In this document: positions 10,692 through 22,600 of the stretch, in pieces
Layout: the number at the start of each line of letters is the position of its first letter
How positions within the stretch are numbered: the first letter of the stretch is position 1
Assembly: GCA_013398055.1 (NCBI GenBank)
Contig: VZRS01011941.1
Coordinates: 1-64,000 of the forward strand
DNA length: 64,000 nucleotides
From: Ifrita kowaldi
Taxonomy: Eukaryota > Chordata > Aves > Passeriformes > Cinclosomatidae
Direction of reading: 5' to 3'
Made by a program: the position numbers and the translations under genes
Notes under the pieces: model-generated
Seen by the model: the letters and a program-made list of their open reading frames with translations, nothing else
What the model was told of the DNA's origin: nothing
The model's database searches: none

Positions 10692-10907
10692 CTGTCACCG
10701 AACCGGTGCTTGTACCTCTGCCTCGGCCTGAGCTTGTACCTGGATCTGTCACCGAACCTGTGCTTGTACCTCTGCCTCGACCTGAACTTGTACCGGGATC
10801 TGTGACCGAACCGGTGCTTGTACCTCTGCCTCGTCCTGAACTTGTACCTGGATCTGTGACCGAACCTTTGCTTGTACCTCTGCCTCGACCTGAACTTCTA
10901 CCTGGAT
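10692..10907. repeat. 54-bp minisatellite, four units
   Basis: Units begin CTGTCACCGAAC or CTGTGACCGAAC at 10692, 10746, 10800 and 10854, each 54 bp (nine hexamers). It is the left end of the larger hexamer-derived array and abuts the CpG island. Confidence 0.9.
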
Positions 10908-11530
10908 CTGTACCTGTGACCGAACCTGTCTTGTACCTGTGCCCCAACCTAAATCTGTACTTGTGTCCCAACCTGAGCCAGTATACGAACCTTTCTTGTA
11001 CCTGTGTCTGTACCTGTACATGAATCTGGACCTAAACCTGTACCTGCTGCCCAAAGCTGTCCTGTACCTGTGCCCATAACAGTACCTGTGCTCGTACCTG
11101 AATCTGTACCTGAACCTGAACTTGTACCTCAACCTTTACCCATTCCTGTGCCTGTACGTGTACCTGTACATGAACCTGTACCTGAATCTGTACCTGTGCC
11201 CATACCTGTACCTGAACCTTTATCTATATCTGTATCTGAACCTATACCTGAACCTGTGCCTATATCTGAACTTAAACCTGGATCTGTACCTAAACCTGTA
11301 CCTAGATCTGGATCTATATCTAAACCTGTACCTGGATCTGCACCTGAACCTAAACCTGGATCTGTACCTGAACCTAAACCTGTACCTGTACTTGAACCTG
11401 AACCTAAACCTGTACCTGGATCTGTACCTGAACCTAAACCTGTACCTGTACTTGAACCTGAACCTAAACCTGTACCTGGATCTGTACCTGAACCTAAACC
11501 TGAACCTGTTCCCAAACCTGAACCTCTCCA
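10908..11530. repeat. Degenerate CCTGAA/CCTGTA hexamer satellite
   Basis: Near-continuous hexamers CCTGAA, CCTGTA, CCTAAA and TCTGTA. A higher-order unit of about 60 bp is visible at 11340-11500. Because the period is a multiple of three and lacks stops, long frames open on both strands (V/P/E/L-rich on plus, T/G/S/D-rich on minus); these are not genes. Confidence 0.9.
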
Positions 11531-11880
11531 GGCTTATTCAGCCCTTCTCTGAGAGAGGGGGATTTGCAGGGGGCTCAGCTGCTCCCAAATTTGCACCTCC
11601 TCAGATCAGCAAAAAGCGCCCAGAATCAGTTTATATCAATTCAGCTTCACTTACAAAGCGAANCTGTACTTGAACCTGAACCTAAACCTGTACCTGGATC
11701 TGTACCTGAACCTAAACCTGAACCTGTTCCCAAACCTGAACCTCTCCAGGCTTATTCAGCCCTTCTCTGAGAGAGGGGGATTTGCAGGGGGCTCAGCTGC
11801 TCCCAAATTTGCACCTCCTCAGATCAGCAAAAAGTGCCCAGAATCAGTTTATATCAATTCAGCTTCACTTACAAAGCGAA
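11446..11880. other. Assembly join: 217-bp direct duplicate around a single N at 11663
   Basis: 11446-11662 and 11664-11880 are the same sequence on either side of one N. I saw one difference, C11617 versus T11835, a CpG-to-TpG change. The right copy continues into unique DNA. This is the signature of two overlapping contig ends or haplotypes placed side by side, not a biological duplication. Confidence 0.85.
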
Positions 11881-12557
11881 GTGTTATAAATTAATTTAAG
11901 CAGCTGTGTTTAATCAAATTGAAATACTACTAGCCACAAAAATACTGTTAACCACGAAAATAAGGGGTTTAAAGAGAGGGGAAAAATAAAGGGAGCAAGG
12001 ATAGGAGGGGGTGAGCAGCAGTAAAAGTTAAATTGGTATTTTAAGTCCATTTTAATCGGCAAATTGGTTACCTTCATTTAGATATAAAAGTGATCCCAGT
12101 CTCTGCTCCCAAACAGGAATTCATCACTGAGACTTGAATTTGAGGATCCGTGAGGCCGAGAATCAAGAATCAACATTGTGTTGCTCTGTTTGAAAACAGA
12201 AGAAAAAAATATAAAAAATAATAACAATGCATTATCGAGATATGAAATGTGACCTTCATCCCAAATTTGCAGCTTGTGCAAGGGAAAGGGATATAGGACA
12301 AGGTCATCCAACCTTTTGTGCTTTGGGGGATAAAATTCTGCTATTCCGATCTTTCACAAAGCAGAACTTTTGATTTTTGTACTATTTTGTTATCTGGCTT
12401 GCCTCAAAGACTGTTTTATGTGGTGTGATGACTTTAGGGTGCTTAGATGTGATACAGTTAGATGTAAGCAGCTTTTAAAATGTTATTTCTTTTCCTTTTA
12501 ATTAAATGGCTTTGAAGTCTAATTCATAAGCTTTGGGGGGGTTTTAATTTAGGTCAG

Positions 12558-12604
12558 ATTATATTATTATTATTACTATTATTATTATTATTATTATTAT
12601 TATA
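12558..12604. repeat. (ATT)n microsatellite
   Basis: About 15 ATT units with one ACT interruption. Confidence 0.95.
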
Positions 12605-14340
12605 CAATAGCTGTATGCTACTGGACAATCTTTAATTTAGATGTAAACCATACCAAAGTCAGGATTCTGTTTGGTATCTAATTGGGTATCATTGCTAATA
12701 AACAGATATTCAAGTCAGACCCTTCCTAGGAGCCTTTACAGGTGCAGTTATACCTGAATGATGTATCCAAACCAAACCATTTATAGCAGAAAAACTCTTT
12801 GGAATGGAATTTCTTTGCAGTCTCTGCCAGCCCACATGTGATCAAACAGCACAAATGAATAACTCCATCTGCACTGTGTCAATAATTGTATATTCTGGCC
12901 TGATTTACAGTGGTGTCACAGCCTTTGTGATGTGTCCCTGCAAACACAGCATGACTTCGAGGGAAACACAAATTAGAGCAAAGGTTTTCAGTGTCTCCAA
13001 GAGCAGCAGTGCTCTCTGAAACAGCATCTGTACAAATATTTGCTGAAGTGGATTTACAGGAGGGAAAAAAAAATTATGACATTTTCTTCAAAGGTTTAAA
13101 TTTGCTGGTAGGTTAATTTGGGAACATTTAATTTAGACAAATACACCTGAATACACCATGAAGTAAAATTGTCAGCTGTCAAAAATGAGGAGAAAAATCA
13201 CGTCAGTGCTTGAATCTCCTTGATAGGGAATTAAACAATCAGCATTTTAATTTGTCACATGAAGATCCTCATACAGGGCTATTTATTCAAGTGTCTGAAC
13301 AGGTGGTTTGGAAGCACTGAATGAAGCTCATTTCTCACAGACTTGTACTATCAGTAGTTTTCACTTTTAAGTCTAAAAAGCACAAATTCTAGTTAAAGCT
13401 TTCCCCAAATTAGGGCTTTTATAAGGTATAAAGTAAATAAATATTCAGGCTGTTCACACTGCGTGAAGCGAAGTCTGGAGATGAGAAGTTGCTGTGTGAC
13501 AAACCCTGAAAATTTAATGTTTTGCAACAAATTTCTCTCTTAAAATCATAGTTTATTACACGGACACATTCCTGCAGCCAGGATGTTTGGAATGCTTGAT
13601 TTCATGCACAGAACCTAATGCTGACAGAGGATTTTACGTGGGAGGAATCCACATAAATTTAGGAACAAATGGGATACATTTCCAAATTGTATCTATCCAC
13701 AGTTAACAAACACTTTGAAATAATAAATTCACCTTAAATGGTGAAAGAACATAAACTACCAAGGGAAAAACTTTTAAATATGATGGACACAGCAATATTC
13801 TTAAGTCAAATCTATATTTCAAATACTCCAAATTCATCTGGAACAGCAGCTTTCCAATAGGCTGTAGTCCTTCAAAGCCAGGGAAGATGACTGGGAAGCA
13901 AAAGACACAATGTCCCAGTGAAATATGGCCGGTTTAAAACGCAAATTAAAACTTTGCAGGGTGTTCTAGGCCAATTCCAAGATTTCAAAATCACCCCCAA
14001 GGATTACAGAACCCAATTCCTGGTCCCCAAGAATCCTACCCTGTGCCCGAGCTGGGAACAAAGTTCTTAATCCAGAAAATTTTGCCATCAACTTCAGCAG
14101 ATCACTTTTAATCCCAAAGGTGACCACAAGAGGGATTTTGCCTCTCCCAGCCAGTCCTTTTGCACAGCTGAGTTAGAAATTTGTACATTTTATGAGGAGT
14201 GGGGTGAGATTCCCCTGGATTCAGCAAATTAACAAATTCCAGAGTACATCATTTCCATACTTACAAAACAAGGGAGGAGAGCTATTCCATGGGCTGCTTC
14301 CTTGCAAACAGCTTCTGCTCCATCCACAGGCTACCACATG

Positions 14341-14586
14341 AATCATAAAATCATGGAATGGTTTGGGTTTAAAGGGCCCTCAAAGCCCACCCAGTGCCCC
14401 CCCTGCCATGGCAGGGACACCTCCCACTGTCCCAGGCTGCTCCCAGCCCCAATGTCCAGCCTGGCCTTGGGCACTGCCAGGGATCCAGGGGCAGCCACAG
14501 CTGCTCTGGGCACCCTGTGCCAGGGCCTGCCCACCCTCCCAGGGAACAATTCCTGCCCAATATCCCACCCATTCCTGCCCTCTGGC
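14341..14586 (-). mobile_element. CR1 LINE 3' end
   Basis: Starts AATCATAAAATCATGGAATG and runs through the GGGACACCTCCCACTGTCCC and CAGGGATCCAGGGGCAGCCA blocks shared by most copies here. Intergenic. Confidence 0.9.
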
Positions 14587-15587
14587 ACTCCATGCTCTCA
14601 TCAACAGTCTCGCTCCCTTCAGATTTTGGAAGGACAAAGTTTCTATAAAAATCTCAACTAGAAAATATCCTGCTCAATAATTCCTTCTCAAGCTCTTCCC
14701 ACCTTGGGAGAGTTTTCCTTTCTTTTTGTCCACCCAGCTTGGATCTTTTGTTCCGTATTTATGGATAGCTGGAGTTCAGGAAACATTCAGGAAAACACTG
14801 GAGCAGTTTCTCGTGCAATGGGAACAGGTGAAAGGAGAAAATGATTCTTTGTGCAAAGAACTTCCTTGGCAAGGTGTCAACTCGATTAATAACGGAGTAA
14901 TTCCCCTCCTCTGTGCAAAGCAGCACAGAAAATGGATAAAAGTCATTAGAAGGAAGCTCTCACGAAAAGATCTAAATTACATCCTAATCCTTTAATTCCT
15001 CAGATGAAGAACACTCCCTTGGAAGTTCAGTGGCTTGAAAAATTCTCAATTCAACAATTTCTGCGTTAGGCAAAACAGAGCTGAGACTTGACATATGTGC
15101 CCTGGACAGAGCAAACCCCTCTTGGATCTGCCTTAGTTCGTGTTGTGTAAATATCCCACTGAAATGAATCTATTTCATGGACAGTTTACAGCTGAAGTGT
15201 GCTTGTTTCTAAAAGCTGAGTCTCTAAAAACAGAACCACAAGGTCTTTATGGTATTGCTTTGAAACATTTAAAAGTAGGAAAAAAACCAACTTTATCACC
15301 AGTAGAGTATAGAAATATCCATGTTTGCTGTGTGATCAACAATTATCAGTATCTATTTAAATTAACCAACAATTAATTAATTAATAACCGATCAATACTT
15401 GAGATTCTTCTATTTTCTGAGATCACACCAAGGCACCTGCCTGTCCTCACACACAATTTCCAGTGGTCTCACAATCTGTGCATCTTGATCCCTGCTAAAA
15501 GTACATGACCCAATCACACAAAATATTTGATCAACTCCTCAGGAATAATTTAAAAAATTAACAGCTCTTGCATGCAATGGCAAATTA

Positions 15588-15815
15588 GAATCAGAGTTGC
15601 TAAGTGTGGAAAAGATCATCAAATCCAACCATCAACCAGTTCATCACCAGCCCATGTCCTCAAGTGCCACATCCACACATTTTTTGAACAATTCCAAGGA
15701 TGGGGACTCCCCCACTGCCCCAGGCATTTTCCCAACGCTTTAAAACCCTTTCCATGAAGAGATTTTAATCTCCAAACCTCCCCTGGCACGATTTGAGGCC
15801 ATTTCCTCTCACCCT
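15588..15815 (-). mobile_element. CR1 LINE 3' end, diverged subfamily
   Basis: Contains AAGTGCCACATCCACACATT and GGGGACTCCCCCACTGCCCC, the other main CR1 3' subfamily. Confidence 0.75.
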
Positions 15816-16168
15816 GCCAATGTCAGAGCAGTGCCCAGGAAGGACACGCTGACTGAAAGTTCAACAACCGTGGAAAAAAAATAATCCTGAAGTCACCTGC
15901 CCTGAGGAGGCATCTCCCAGGGCAGTTACTCCTGGCTTACACAAACCTCCCCCGCCCCTTGTTACAACAGTGGGGCCTTCCTGGGTGATTTTAGCAAGAT
16001 GTCCACAGCAAAACTTGTCAAAATGAATTAAGAAATTGCTGTTAATCAGAGCGAACTTTCAATTCATGATTGGTGACACAGCTGCAAGTTTAGCTCGTAT
16101 TTTTATCTTGGTATGACACCACGGTTTACCACAGGATTATGTTACTATATTTAATTAATTTTACTATA

Positions 16169-16174
16169 TTTATT
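16169..16174 (-). promoter_or_regulatory. Candidate polyadenylation signal of PTPRE
   Basis: Plus-strand TTTATT, that is AATAAA on the minus strand, in an AT-rich context. Confidence 0.4.
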
Positions 16175-17339
16175 TTATAACCATGCAGTTTGGGAAGAAC
16201 CTGGATTCCAACTGCTTCCAGGAGTTTCTACACCCTTTATATGCACAATGTTCAGTCCCAACATCAATCAGAATTTTACTCCCAAAAAGCTGCAGATAAG
16301 CACTGAAGAATTACTCATCTAGATAATGGATTTCAACTCCTTTAGAATGCTTCATTCAAATGAACACACAACACAGGAATGAAATTAAAAGATTTAAAGG
16401 GAATAATGCAGGTGGAGAATAAAAAGGAAGCTTTGTTCTTGCATCAGAATGTATTAGATCTTGCAATTTGCATATACAAATAATTCAGCCACATTCACCG
16501 GCATTAAAAACACAGCAAGATCAAATTAGAAATGTAATAAAAGAAAATAATAATAGCTGAAACTGTATAATACATACATATGTTATAAAGATTTGACAAA
16601 TTAAATACATTTTGGTTATACAGAAAAGTTCCAGTAACTTTACATGAAAAATGGGACGAGGGAAACACAAACGTTTCAAAAGACTGAACACGGGGTGGTC
16701 AGGCTCATTTTAAAAGTTTAAAAAATACATAAAAATAGCCTAAAAAACACTGCTAATTACAGTATGCATTCTTCATTACGGCCCAGCTCAGCCCAGCACT
16801 TAAGGGATTGCTTTGGGAACACAGAACCCATGGCACTGCCACGGACTGTGGGATAAAGATGTTGGGAAGCGAACACTTAAATGCTGAGGTGAGCTGGGAC
16901 CTTCTGAACACATGAACAGTCAAAGTCACACAGTGACCAAAACCACAGACAGATCAGAAGGACACTTCCAATCCAACTATTTGGCATTTTAAAGGAATTC
17001 CATGCAACGTACGGAGATTCAAAGGAAAATTCCAATCCAAGACACTCCCCAGAGCTCCAGCCACTGAGCACACACAACGACTGTGAGGGGAGCCTGTCAA
17101 ATCCCACAAAAATCTTATGGAGCTACAGCTGTCAATTCTGAATTATATCTTAGGCATTTCTCTTTCCTCCTCCATGTCTGAATATGGTTATCAACTAAAA
17201 TCCAAGTACTCACTGAAGATTTGGTGTTCCAGCTGAACCCCGTCCTACTCCTGGTTGTAAGGAGGCCTTTAGTAAACCCCGTGGGCAGCTGGAGTTGTGC
17301 TGCAGCTCCTGGGGGGCTGTGGGACCCCCACACCCTCAC

Positions 17340-17895
17340 ACCACATCACTGCTGCACTAAGATGGGCTTCATGGACAACTCACCCCGAGGTTTTACCTCA
17401 GGGACCCCAAAATCTTCCCAACACACAAATTATTATTATTCAAATGCTGGCTGAATGGTCAGAAACATCCTGAAATCAGGATCATAAAATGGGAATTCCT
17501 TTGCATTATTCTCCAACCTCTCGGAGTCTCCCTGCACTGAGATTGACCTCATGAGACAACCCCAGTTTTAACCTCAGGGACCCACAAATCTGCCCAACAC
17601 ACAAATTATTATTATTCAAATGCAGGCTAAAGGGTCAGAAAAATCCTGACATCAGCATCAGAAAATGGGAATTCCTTTGCATTATTCTCCAACCTCTCAG
17701 AGTCTCCCTGAACCGGGTTTGACTTCAGGAGACAACTCACCCCAGTTTTTACCTCAGAGACCCAAAAATCTGACTAATTATTGTTCAAATGTGGGCTAAA
17801 TGGCTGGAAGGATGCTGACATCAGGATCAGAAAATGGAAATTCCTTTGCATTACTCTCCAGCCTCTGGGAGTCTCCCTGTGCTATAAATCAGACT
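17340..17895. repeat. Tandem array of ~175-bp units in the PTPRE 3' UTR
   Basis: About three diverged units. The anchor GGGAATTCCTTTGCATTA recurs at 17491 and 17667, with a one-base variant at 17836; CCTCAGGGACCC recurs near 17396 and 17572, with a variant near 17750. Spacing is 176 then about 169-178 bp. The unit is not CR1-like. Confidence 0.85.
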
Positions 17896-19545
17896 GGACC
17901 CCCTCTGTATCAGTTCCCAGACTGAATCAGTTTTGGCTCTCTCAGTTTGGATGGAATTGCAGGAACATGCCCTTCCTCAGCTTCACTTTCCTACCCAACC
18001 CTGTGGCTCGGGTGTTTCTTCTCATAGAGACTCCCAAGCGAGGTTTAGTCTTGAAACAACCTTTTTTTAGAAGTGCATAATTTACTGTACAAATAAATAC
18101 AGGAGTGCAGCGATGGGAAGACAAGAAGCAGCCAATGGCACTGTGGGAACAGGGTGCTCAGGAATTCCTATCCTGCCCCTTTCCAGCCAGGATGGAATGG
18201 AAGGAGACCTATGGACACCTTCCCTCCCCTTGCATTGCTCCAAGGTGCTGTGAGATTATATTGGAATGGGATAAAATAGTGCAAGAACAGCAAGGAAAAG
18301 CTCGGTTTAAGCTGCTTGTTTTAAATAAGGCTTTGATGCTGCATCGCAAAAGCCCGGCTGGACGAGACAGAACTATTGCATATTCGTTATGGAATTAATT
18401 ACACATTCACCTCTTTGTGCTCATGAAGCCAGAGATGCTTTTGGAAGAGTGGGAAAGATAAACTTGGTCATTATTCAACGTTCAGGTGCCCCATGATTTG
18501 GGCGTTTTCCAGCCCCTGGTCAGGGCTGTAATAAAGACTTTGATATTTTCTGTCACCAGTTCTGTTCTCAGGAGTACTTTCAGTAAAAATGTATCTCTGT
18601 ACACAACCCTCAACCCCTCAGAGAAAGGCAACAGTCCTTTTCTGATAGCATTTCTGGGAGGGGAAGAACCTGGAGGAGCTTTTGCTGCAACACTCCGTGT
18701 TTCTGGCATTAAACTGTTCATTAAATGTTTTTTCCAATTTTTACCTCTTAATTATCATGCTGAGTCAAATCAAGGAATAAAAGTTCATCTCTTATTTTAA
18801 GGAAGTGGGAAATTGTGCAGGTGTTTATAGAGAAGAGAAGCTTTTAACTCCATTTCTGGCCTTTTTCTTCACACAGACAAATTCAGGTGCTGCAAAATAT
18901 ACTCTTCAAATATGCAAAATATTCTAAAAATCACATTATTGCCTTTCTAAGTCGATTGAAACAATATTAGGGAAAAACCAAACTGACTGGGCTTTGAAAG
19001 TTCTGTCAATTCAGAAATTCCAATCTGTGTTTCTACTGATTCTATCCTATGGACAGAAAGACTGAAAATCCAACTGCCATCAAAACCTGGAGGCTCTTCA
19101 AAACAGCCTTGAACATTAAAATAAATATCTATTTTCATGGTGAACATATTTTCCTGGTGAACAAAACATGTTTAAACATGTGCACCACAGTTCACTTCCT
19201 TTAGGATGAACTGCAAATCACCTGTCAAAAATGTCAAGAACTGGGAGATAACATTACTGATAAATATTTCTAAGTGGCAAAATTCAAAGGAAAACAAACC
19301 TCAAGAATTAATTTCTTGTTATTTAGAATAAAGATTTCTATCCCATCTTACAGTGCTATACAGTATAGGAACATTATACTTTGCTTTAGAAGATATTTAT
19401 ATTTAAGAAACAACTTTATACAGCAAATGCAACTTTTAGAGCCAACACAACGTTGTATTTACAGTTAACAATCCAAGTGACATGGAATAAATTAACAGAA
19501 TATACAACTATTTATACAGACAAATTAAAAAATAAGGCAGAAGTC

Positions 19546-19620
19546 TCATTTGAAATTAGCATAATCTGAGAATATGTCGATGAAATCTTGTACCACTCTG
19601 TAGCAGAATTCATATTGCTC
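19546..19620 (-). CDS. PTPRE: PTPRE last coding exon with stop
   Basis: Residues 673-696, EQYEFCYRVVQDFIDIFSDY then ANFK, and TGA at 19548-19546. YANF is the GRB2/Src SH2 docking site in PTP-alpha and PTP-epsilon. Confidence 0.96.
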   Translation of the reverse strand, partial: EQYEFCYRVVQDFIDIFSDYANFK

Positions 19621-22600
19621 CTGGAAAACAAGGAAAAGGTGTCAAAATGTGGCTTTGGTCACACTGAGAAAATCTGACTTCTGCAAATCCCAGTGGTAAA
19701 TTCAACATGTCCTAACTGGGACCAGTAGCTGAGGACTGGTCTGTTCTGATTTCTGTTTGTTATTTTAAATAAAAGCAATGGTTCCTTTTTGGTGAGGCAC
19801 AGGCTGATCATTGCTCTTTGCTTAAAAGGATTTTTTGAGCTCTTTCACAGATGGTTCTTAAACTGAATCAGTTCTTAGGCCTGGCTTTTGATTTAAACCC
19901 AGCTGCTGGCAGTCCTGGGCTGTCACTGGGCTCTTCCTACAGCAGAGACTCCTGAGCATGGCCCAGGGACAACCAGAGAATCATAAAATCCCAGGATGGT
20001 TTGGGTTGGAAGGGACCTTAAATATGATCCAGTGCCACCCCTGCCATGGTGCCCAGAGCAGCTGTGGCTGCCCCTGGATCCCTGGCAGTGCCCAAGGCCA
20101 GGCTGGACATTGGGGCTGGGAGCAGCCTGGGACAGTGGGAGGTGTTCCTGGTGGCACTGGGTGGGCTTTGAGGTCCCTTCCCACCCAAACCATTCCATGA
20201 TTCCAATTTGTGTCCACACATTTCAAGGTAAGAAAGAACAACTGGTTAATAGCTTGAAAGGCATTTACTTAATATATTTAATCACCTACAACACTCAAAA
20301 TATTATGGTTTAACAGCCCCAAGTTCCTAAAAGACAGAGAATATTTATCCAAGTTGTATTTTGGGAAATGCTCTAAAAACCCCTGTAAAAACCCTGCTAA
20401 TGCCCTGTACACACACAGCCACCTTGTATCATTTATATCACCCTGCAAAAACCCCTTTATTCTCCTCCCCAACAATAATTCCAAGCAGAGCTCCCTCCCC
20501 AAGCCCTGGGCTGCTCACTGCCATACCAGTGTTTGCACCATGTGTGGCCTCTGCAGCCTCAGGCTCTTCACAGCCTGGAACACGTCCAGGAGCCCCTCGG
20601 CCTTCACCCTCTCCAGGATGTTGCTCAGAGCTATGAAGGTTCCCGTTCTCCCTGCGCCAGCACTGCAAGGAAAACACGTCTGCTTGCCATCAGCTGGGAC
20701 AAAAATGGGAAAAGAGGAATAGCAGGGCCAGAGAACAGCCCAGCTGAGGTGCAGAGCGGGCTCACCTGCAGTGCACAGTGATGGGGTGGTTCCCTGTCTG
20801 CTGCTGCTGCTTCTGCACGGCTGCAATGAGGTCGATCATCCCCTTCCCTTCGGCAGGAATCCCGATCTCCGGCCACCCGTGGAAGTGGAACTGCCTCACC
20901 AGCCTGCTCTGCTTCTCCTGGTTGCTCTGCCAGCAGGAAAACAGCATTCAGCCACCTGCTACTTCCAAGGGGAAACAAAATTCCTGCCTCCAACACCTGC
21001 AGCATCAATTCTGCCCTGCTATAGGAGAGTATTTGCAACCTTGATGATCTTATTTCCAACCTTAATATTCCGGGATTCTATCCTGGTCCTGCAGACCCAG
21101 CAGGTCTGTTTCCAAATCCCCATCTGCTGATAATTCCCCTATAATTTTCCTTTGGATTTGCACAGCTGTTTCCTCTGGGAAGGACTTAGGATACACTGGA
21201 AGCGTCCAAGGCCAGGCTGAACTGGGAACAACCTGGAATAGTGGAAGGTGTCCCTGCCCATGGCAGGGGATGGGATGGGATGAGTTTTAAGGTCCCTTCC
21301 ACCCAAACCAGCCTGGAATTCTGTGAAAAATCTTTAATCAAATTTTCTTTGATAGTTACTTGGAAGATGGCAGAAAAATCTAGGAATAACACCACCAACA
21401 AAACAGTTTAAAAAATCCTACCCCCACCTCCCATTTTGCAACCACCTGTTTTACTCACCAGAATTTTCAGGGGCTTTAAGCAAAAATGTTTCCTATGAGC
21501 TTCCCCTTAACATCAGATTTTGATTAACCACATTTAGCTTTAGATAGAAATCCCAGAATTTAAGATACATAATCAGATTTTTAAATGCCTTCCAATGGAA
21601 AAAAAACCCCAAAAACCTGGAAATTTAAGGAATTACCTGGTTATATGTGACCAGGAAGTCCCTCACACTGATGGCATCCATCAGGCTGTCACTCTTGATT
21701 TCCACCGTGATCTCTCCGTGAGTCACAGAGCCCTCCGATGGCCAGTACTGGCAGCATTTTTCCTGCAGAATCCAGAGAATTGCAAACATTGCTTACATTT
21801 TTTCCCAGTTATCACATTCTTATTAATCTCTGATATAAGAAGTGACATCCAGCATAAGAAGTGTGTTCTCGACAGTTTGTATTGCAAACACCAATAACTA
21901 AGAATACAGTGATAAAATATTTCTGTAATAGAAGCCATTAAGATGAAAAGGGCTCAGGAGGCCCAGATGGCAAATATTGCTTTAAAACAGAGTGGAATAA
22001 TAAATGTAATTCCTGAAAGCAAGGCAATATTGTTAAAAACCTCCCAAAACACCCTTGTTGAACCCAGAATCTTCAATCTGCAGCACAGGACTCTTTCATT
22101 AATTAATGATGTATTAGGACAGGCTCAGAATGAGCCACGGGAGCCCTTCCTGGGACAAATGGGACAAAAGTTTATAGAAAAGTTTGTTCCCAAATCCCAA
22201 AACTCTGTCCCATGTCAGGCATCCCTTAATGTGAACTGGAAGTTTGAAATGTATGATTACAAAAATCACAATATTCTGTCATTCGTTTGTGTTTTCTGAC
22301 AATTCCAGCAAAAGCAGCAACGCTGCCCCACACCGAACAGTGAAGCAAGTGGTCATTTTAGGAAAAGCAAAAAAAAAAAAAATCTCAGATTTCTGGAATT
22401 TGTAGGCAAAAAAATTCTTTTCTCCAATATTGCTGCTGCTGGTGGTTCGCAGGTGGGAAGGGGAACTGGGGGGCTGCAGGGTGGGCACATACCTGCTCCC
22501 TCTCCTGGACCTCGGTGAGCATCACGATGGTGTGGCACTTCCACTCCCACACCATCCGCCAGAAATCCTCCACCGTGTGGGGAAGGGGGCCCTGGGTGGC

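Larger units (their letters stand above)
9920..10720. promoter_or_regulatory. CpG island over the MKI67 promoter and first exon
   Basis: About 800 bp of very GC-rich sequence with dense CpG, including a run of alternating CG at 10224-10237, standing out from AT-rich flanks. GC boxes are visible at 10644-10649 (CCGCCC) and 10651-10656 (GGGCGG), and an E2F-like TTCCCGC at 10221-10227. No TATA box was seen. Confidence 0.85.
11881..16150. other. Intergenic DNA between MKI67 promoter and PTPRE 3' end
   Basis: AT-rich, no coding exon seen. Contents: an (ATT)n microsatellite at 12558-12604 and two CR1 fragments (14341-14586 and 15588-15815). Nothing else was recognised. Confidence 0.7.
16150..19545 (-). 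other. PTPRE: Probable PTPRE 3' UTR
   Basis: Downstream of the stop the nearest canonical minus-strand AATAAA I could find is at 16174-16169, giving a 3' UTR of about 3.4 kb, similar in scale to mammalian PTPRE. It contains the ~175-bp tandem array at 17340-17895. The end point is inferred. Confidence 0.5.

Noticed and set aside
10706..11673. Long plus- and minus-strand open frames rich in VPEP or TGSG repeats (up to 183 codons)
   Set aside because: They are translations of a stop-free hexamer satellite in several frames at once. Composition and openness follow from the repeat, and no homologue or splice structure supports a gene.
19979..20204. Twin-priming inversion of a single CR1
   Set aside because: Both arms contain the same 3' terminal segment, which a single twin-primed insertion would not duplicate. 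Two insertions fit better.
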